NCBI GenBank assembly: GCA_003290165.1
Contig: QNQO01009207.1
Span: 62,001-126,000 of the forward strand
Direction of reading: 5' to 3'
From: Berberis thunbergii
Lineage: Eukaryota; Streptophyta; Magnoliopsida; Ranunculales; Berberidaceae
Length of the DNA: 64,000 bases
Of this stretch, positions 58,701 through 64,000 are shown in pieces. The first letter of the stretch is position 1, and every line of letters begins with the position of its first letter. A program made the translations under genes and the position numbers. The notes under the pieces are model-generated. The model was not told where the DNA came from and made no database searches. It worked only from the letters and a program-made list of their open reading frames with translations.

Positions 58701-59099
58701 TTCACCAATTGTAGCTCAGTTGGTCGGACATCCACTCTCCTTGTGAGAGGTCGCGGGTTCGAGACTCACCAGTTAGAATTTTGTGAGTTTTCGCCGGATT
58801 ATTAGGAGCACATTTGCTCCGCCGTTGATAAGCCTTCGAGTATTGAATGCAGCTGCTTAGATGGACTAGATCGGAGAGAAGCGAAAGCGTCTTCTTGCAA
58901 GGTGGAGGCGATGGACCGGAGCGAAAGCAAGTCTCTATGCGAGATGGAGGCGACGAGGACATTAAGTGGCAACAATATTGTAGCCTTCGGGTCTGGTTTG
59001 GTTAACCCTATTGGGTCAGTCATGTAGCCTTCGGGCATGAATTAATAAATAAATAAAAAGGGTCAACGACCCAAAATTAAAAAAAAAAAATAAAAAAAA
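58701..59099 (+). mobile_element. tRNA-derived SINE
   Basis: A Pol III promoter lies at the 5' end, with an A box TAGCTCAGTTGGT (58712-58724) and a B box GGGTTCGAGACTC (about 58755-58767). A non-tRNA body follows (TAGCCTTCGGGTCTGG, TGTAGCCTTCGGGCATG), then an A-rich tail (59074-59099). The target-site duplication is 18 bp with one change: ATGAGACTCTCTCATTTG (58683-58700) against ATGAGACCCTCTCATTTG (59100-59117). At about 400 bp it is on the long side for a plant SINE. The tRNA part does not fold as a full tRNA. Confidence 0.93.
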
Positions 59100-59117
59100 A
59101 TGAGACCCTCTCATTTG

Positions 59118-61044
59118 CAGATTTTAACTTGAAAATTTTGATAAGCTTCAAGGAAAACAAAATTAGCATTTTGAGAGAAATTAAAAAAAAATTTGTTTTT
59201 TTATCTCCAAGTTCAAGAAGAGAAAACTCTCCATATCTCAAATACTCTATCTATTGTGAGTGTGCTTCAAAGAATATAATTAGAGTTTGTAGGGCTTGTA
59301 ATATGAGCTTCTTTCACACCAAACAACTTATTTGTTTGAGATCTTTGTCCTAAAGAGAAAAATTGTTTGTTTCTCACCTACAAACCTTGAAACTTGTAAC
59401 GGTGAAATATCTCACTTTGATGATCTATAAAGAAGTGAGATTTTGAGCTCAAACCTTACTCTAATCTATCTAAGAGAGAAAGTCAAGTATTGTTGTCACT
59501 TGTATTACAAATTTCCTACTTGAACTTAAATGATCTTGTGAAGTTGTGGAGAGTAATTTTGGGGTTGGACTTCCCATTAGAGCAAACTTTGTACTTTGGT
59601 TCGTAGAGAATATAATAAGAGAATCATGTGGTGCGTACGTCCTTCTATCGAGGACTAATCAATCAAACTTCAACTGAGGTGAACCTCGTATCTGCATGTT
59701 GTGTCATTGTCTTTGCTCTCTATTTTTACTCTTACCTTTTCATGCTTGTTAACTTTACTGCTAAGATTAGTTCTTTATCTTACGTTTATTTTTCGAAGTA
59801 ATTGTATGATTTGGAAACCTAAGCTTACTTAGCTTTGAGGTGTTTTATCGGTGTTTGAGTTTTTTCTTTCATAGGCTAGTAGGGTTTTTTTTTTGGATCC
59901 TAAAACCATTAAAAGCCTTCGGCAGGGTTTAAACCTTAAACTTGTGATACCATCCACCACAAGTCTACGAGCAAAATTGACATCGTTGAGATTAAAAGAA
60001 GTCTAACAAAAGTATTAAAAGTAGAAAGAGCTAGAGAAACCATTTATCGGAGATTATTCGTTTTATTTCGACTACAAAAAATCATTTTCTAATATTAATA
60101 TTAGTAATAAAAATTCCCCAAAATTTTCAAAGTTCAATAGGTTTTCAAAAAGACTATTAACTCTCTATAGTCTAGCTCATCTAGCTTAGGCACACTTTCA
60201 TACTCACCTTTGTCCATTTGGTAAATAATTAGCATATTTTATTCATTGTTGTCTCGTTCCTTCCTATAACTATTGTCTTCCCCAGGTCTACTTCTACTTT
60301 CTTCATGGGTCACCACTTTTTTGACTTTAATAATAATATATCCTGCTTCAAAAAATTCTTTCACAACAAATTCTTTAGTGTTCCATAATTGTTTTGAAAT
60401 AGTTAATTCTACAAATCCAGTGCACTTTTTCGTCTTCCCTGGTTTCCCAATCTTTTGTGAGTTCTACTTGTGTTGCAGATGGGTAAATCCTTAGTTCTTC
60501 TTTTACCAAGAATTCTACTATAAATTGGAAAGTTCAACCCATAATGGTGCAAGTTCGGGACCCATCCACAAACTAAAACCTTGATGCCTAGGGTTTAGGA
60601 GACCCATCGAGAAGTTTCTAGGGATTTCCTAGGATCTGTGTATTGTCTCTAATTGTATCTATAGGGATAGGTGACATTGGAAAACTTGAACATGATCACA
60701 TGCTTGGCAACATAGTTATCTCGAGAAATATCGAAATCTAAAAGTGAAAAAACAAAGTTTCCTTCTTTGCAAAAACTAGTGTGCCTTGAAGGCTTATTAT
60801 CAAAATACTCCTACATGATAGTCCTTGGCACCTGTGCAAAGGTGAGGAGGTTTTTGAGCCCCGTAATTGGTAAATTCCAAATAATAAAATTTTTTGTGTT
60901 TTCCTAATGGCATATAAAAATATTCTTGGAAGATACATCCCATTTCCTACGTATAGTTGCAAATTTCATATTTTAAGTCCATTTACATGTTTTCACGTAA
61001 TATCACAACATTACTGGAACTCGATGAAAAATGCATGTTAACGT
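59118..61044. other. Spacer between SINE and element C
   Basis: About 1.9 kb. Minus-strand scraps at 60480-60960 (for example GRRKSALDL and RRKWDVSSKNIFIC) look like heavily decayed coding sequence, perhaps a LINE ORF1, but no motif is firm. The rest shows neither gene nor repeat. Confidence 0.4.
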
Positions 61045-61730
61045 TGATGCAGTCGTTTTCCATTCCCTATTTTGACCTAATCCGAGTGACCTGCTGACCT
61101 GCACAAGTAACACACGTGAGTCATGGACAACCATTGTGGTGGCCGATGACACTATGATGCTAAAGTCAGACAGGGATCTGAGGAAGGCGTAATGCTGTAA
61201 ACAAGGAATTTGTAGAGTACCTTAGCTTACAAACCTCATGTCTTATTTATAGTGCAAGAGTCCTAGTTTACTAGGCCATCGAAGGCGTAGTTTAGGAGTG
61301 AGATCTTCGTGAAAATCCTTATCTAATTAGGAGTTGAGCTGTTGGAGGGAAGTTCTCTGTTAGCCCTGTGCTCCTAGATATGCGGGAGATAGTTCCCAAT
61401 CCAAAAGCAATCCGTTGAAGGAAGTTTCCCTACGTGGAACATACTCTGGTATTTACTTCCTAGTTGGAAGTAGATAGTTGTTGTAGTTGCCCGTCCGAAG
61501 CTGATTCTTGAGTTACTTGCCTTAGTAGGAGTTAGGGATATTGAGAATAGTTGTGAGACGTGTGGGCCTATCACACTGTAAGAGTTCGGGTTCGTCTGGC
61601 AGACTGGATCAGGCGGGTTTAGAACCGCTTGGGCCTGATCATTGTTGTGCTAACGTTGTGGCGCATAATTCCTTGAGATCATCATGACACATGTATGGCT
61701 CAGGGATGTGACCATTTTTATGTATCATCA
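61045..61730 (-). mobile_element. LTR of Tat-like Ty3/gypsy element C
   Basis: On the minus strand it starts TGATGATACATAAAAATGG (61730) and ends AACGACTGCATCA (61045), 686 bp with TGATG/CATCA ends. A TATA-like ACTATAAATAAGACATG lies at about 61240-61256 on the minus strand. The block TAGCATCATAGTGTCATCGG (about 61165-61146) is shared with the LTRs at 28710 and 23697. Confidence 0.8.
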
Positions 61731-61750
61731 GTTACTCCCCCAAGTTAGTG
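61731..61750 (-). other. Polypurine tract of element C
   Basis: On the minus strand AACTTGGGGGAGTAAC directly precedes the LTR start TGATG, so element C runs on the minus strand and its upstream genes would lie beyond the right edge of the window. Confidence 0.75.
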
Positions 61751-61999
61751 GGTCATTACATCGGTTTGCTAAGTCATTTTTTTGAAAATATACGCCGATT
61801 ATGATGATAATTGAGTCTGAATCGCTGCTTGAGCCACGCGCTGCAATAATTGAACATGCGTCGGTCCAGCGAAAAAGAGGCGGGAACCTAATCCATATTT
61901 AGCTCCTCCATAGTGTAGAGTCTGACTCTTCTATTTTCCTTGCTTTCGAAGCTACCGCTTTGTTCATCTTCTTATTAGATAGAATTGATCATCTTCGTC

Positions 62000-63897
62000 A
62001 TGGCTCAACAAAACCTTATTGATGACGCAACCTTGGCCAAGTGCCTGGAGTTCTTTGAAGACAAACTATTTTCTAAGCCTAGCCTTGCTGAAATCCGTAT
62101 GAAGTTCGGGGTCCCCGAGGACTTGCTATTGTATGTCCTGAAGGGTGACCAGACGCCAATGTCGCCACCGGCGGGATTCATCGGTTTGCATCGAGGGATG
62201 CTTCAAACCGGAGTGCATTTTCCTGTTATGGATGTGATCATGTAATTCTTAGATATTTTGAGGATTCCTCTGGCCCAGTTGGGGCCTAATGGATATAGGA
62301 TCATCCTTCGCTTCCATATTAGGGTGAAAGAGGCTGGCGTCTGCGTGACTCCGCGAGTAATCCAGTTATTGACCTCTCCTCGACTGATCAGTAATGTCGT
62401 TTGTAATATGACATCGCCGGCTTGTTTTGTGAATCTGCCTGATGATTTTAAGTTCTGGTAAAAGTACTGCTTCTTAGCTTCTATGGATTCAAAATATTTT
62501 CGGTGCAAGGGTTGTCCACTCGAACGAGAGTTCAAGCCACTTCTTAAGTTCAGTTTTTCTCGAGTTTGATATGCTTGATTACAGGCTAGCTGATCATCGC
62601 TTGTGTTTCTTTGCAGGAAGGTTCCCACTACTCCCCTTACCCTAGAGGAGCAAAACAATATGTAGATGTTCCGTGGTTTGTCTCAACGAAGAACGTGGTG
62701 GATGTCATTAATGTCTCCAACTTCATTCGTAGTAGGTTGTGGGACAACTGGCATGTAGCCCCTACTATTTACAGAGCGTTGTGATTCAAGTTGGAGGATG
62801 AGGCCACTTCTAGGAAAAGGAAGGCTGCTGGGGCCAAAGCTCACGTTCTGTCTGACGTGGAGGAGCCGTCTGAAACGCTTGTTTATATTGTGAGTTCAAA
62901 GAGGTCTCTGTCTGATCTGAGTTGCCTTCAGCATGACCCGCTTCAGGGGAAGAAATGTACGAATCTGATCAGCTTGTCAGGGCGAAAACCGATGTGTCCA
63001 GCTAAGAAAAGGATTACCTGCGGTTTGCAGGGTGTAAGACAGGTTGAATCTCAGTGATGCGCAGGTCAAAGCTTTGAATGAGAGTCTAGTACGAGTGCAA
63101 TGGCAGCTTATGCCGGTGTTGATTTGCGTGGGAATGTCCCTGTAGAAGGCTTCAGCGAAGGTTCGCTTGAGGTTGTAGAATCTGATCGTCCCATTGGCGT
63201 ACCATCTGAAAGTGGCCATGGCACAGGCCAAGTTTCTTGTCATCTGCATTGTTTGTCGTCTCATTCCAGGCCACAATTAGAAGCTTTGGAGGGTCCTTTG
63301 GATAATTCGCTTCCTCCTCTTCCTCTGGACCTCGTTGAGTTGTCTCACACTAAAAGGTCGGTTGTTCGTGACAAGGGAAAGGTCGCGGAGGAGAGCATGG
63401 GAATAATGGCAACTGTGAAGGGTGGTGCTGGCGTGATTCCTGATCTGGGAAGGCATCATCCAGACTCGCGGATAAGTCTGTTTGCATCAGACTTCGTGAG
63501 GATGAGCTCTCAGGTCTAGCACCAGGAGGTTGACGTGGAGTTCAATGCTCGAGAGGCAAGGAAGGCCGAGGACCAACTTGAACTGGAGTGGCATGAGCTT
63601 AGTGCTGTGAAGAGCAACCTGGCCTCGAAGCAGTCTCACGTTGACGCACTAACTGCTAGGTTGGAGCTGTTGGAGCGTGAACTTTTTAACTCGAAGGTGC
63701 GGGAGGAAGAGCTTCTGCAGGAACAAGGCAAATGTGAGTTCCGTTGGGTTGTACACGATAGGTTGGAGCTTCTTGCGTTAATGAAGGAAGAACATCCGAA
63801 GTGGGATCTCGGCCTTTACAAGAAGATGTTGTATGTAGACTTGTCCATTGCCTTTGTGTTGTCAGACGATGAGGACAGTTCGGGCCTGATGCCTTAG
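62000..63897 (+). pseudogene. Antisense ORF of element C (Transposase_28-like)
   Basis: From ATG 62000: MAQQNLIDDATLAKCLEFFE, then FGVPEDLLLYVLKGD, TPMSPPAGFIGLHRGM, HFPVMDVIM, a stop at 62243, and in the next frame DILRIPLAQLGPNGYRIIL. The 'LH.GM...GV.FPV......F..IPLAQL.PNG' order agrees with Transposase_28 proteins. A likely intron ends at TTCTTTGCAG (about 62617); later frames give a Ser/Lys-rich linker (62791 on). A coiled coil at 63535-63720 (AEDQLELEWHELSAVKSN, HVDALTARLELLERELF) precedes a globular tail, LGLYKKMLYVDLSIAFVL, and an acidic end. At least one stop and several shifts. It is antisense to its LTR. The role of these proteins is not known. Confidence 0.7.
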
Positions 63898-64000
63898 CCG
63901 TGCTGTGTGCGTACGTAGCTCCTGTTTTTTCCACTAAGCTTAGCTCTTCCATTTATGTGCCTTCTCCAGATAAGGAGTGAATTCCATATTCGTGTACCAT

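Noticed and set aside
58701..58775. A functional tRNA gene
   Set aside because: A and B boxes are present, but the arms do not form a full cloverleaf and the sequence continues into a SINE body with A tail and TSD.

Overview
This is a nuclear window from a transposon-rich flowering plant, most likely a eudicot. It is AT-rich, carries a large satellite array, and is otherwise almost wholly built of plant mobile elements (L1-type LINEs, Ty3/gypsy LTR elements, CACTA, FAR1-type Mutator-like elements, a Tourist-like MITE and a tRNA-derived SINE). I cannot name the species. I found no intact host gene; every recognisable coding stretch is a decayed transposon gene or a gene fragment carried by a transposon.

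Layout. Positions 1-23373 are one satellite array with monomers of about 178 bp. From about 4440 onward the monomers form a higher-order repeat of about 2.79 kb. A nearly complete but dead LINE (10720-16573) sits inside the array. From 23374 to 29242 lie LTR remnants and two head-to-head 3' halves of Tat-like Ty3/gypsy elements. Their recognisable genes are antisense to their own LTRs. A 6.3 kb CACTA element (30051-36354, TSD ATA) carries exon fragments of four host genes (histone H2A, a SAWADEE-homeodomain gene, an RSS3-like bHLH-MYC_N gene and Pol II subunit NRPB2) plus a scrap of CACTA-type coding sequence.

From 36593 to 49718 there is a cluster of terminal-inverted-repeat elements. They are a GA-rich element of about 1 kb, a 3.4 kb Mutator-like element (38150-41534) with a small CACTA derivative inside it, and a small Mutator-like element (42187-49718) whose right arm was split by a 6.4 kb FAR1-type Mutator-like element (43248-49677). 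That last element has a decayed transposase and an antisense gene with an RNase H1 N-terminal/viroplasmin-like domain. A shortened relative of this cargo gene is also in the 3.4 kb element.

From about 49990 to 56613 an LTR retrotransposon without gag or pol (50588-56449, TSD GAAAC) interrupts ORF1 of a second LINE on the minus strand. A Tourist-like MITE, a 123 bp tandem duplication, a small GC-rich hairpin element and a SINE with an 18 bp TSD follow. The window ends in a third antisense-ORF gypsy element, cut by the window edge.

The elements are nested, which gives relative ages. Satellite precedes LINE 1; LINE 2 precedes the LTR element; the small Mutator-like element precedes the FAR1-type one; the 3.4 kb Mutator-like element precedes its CACTA derivative.
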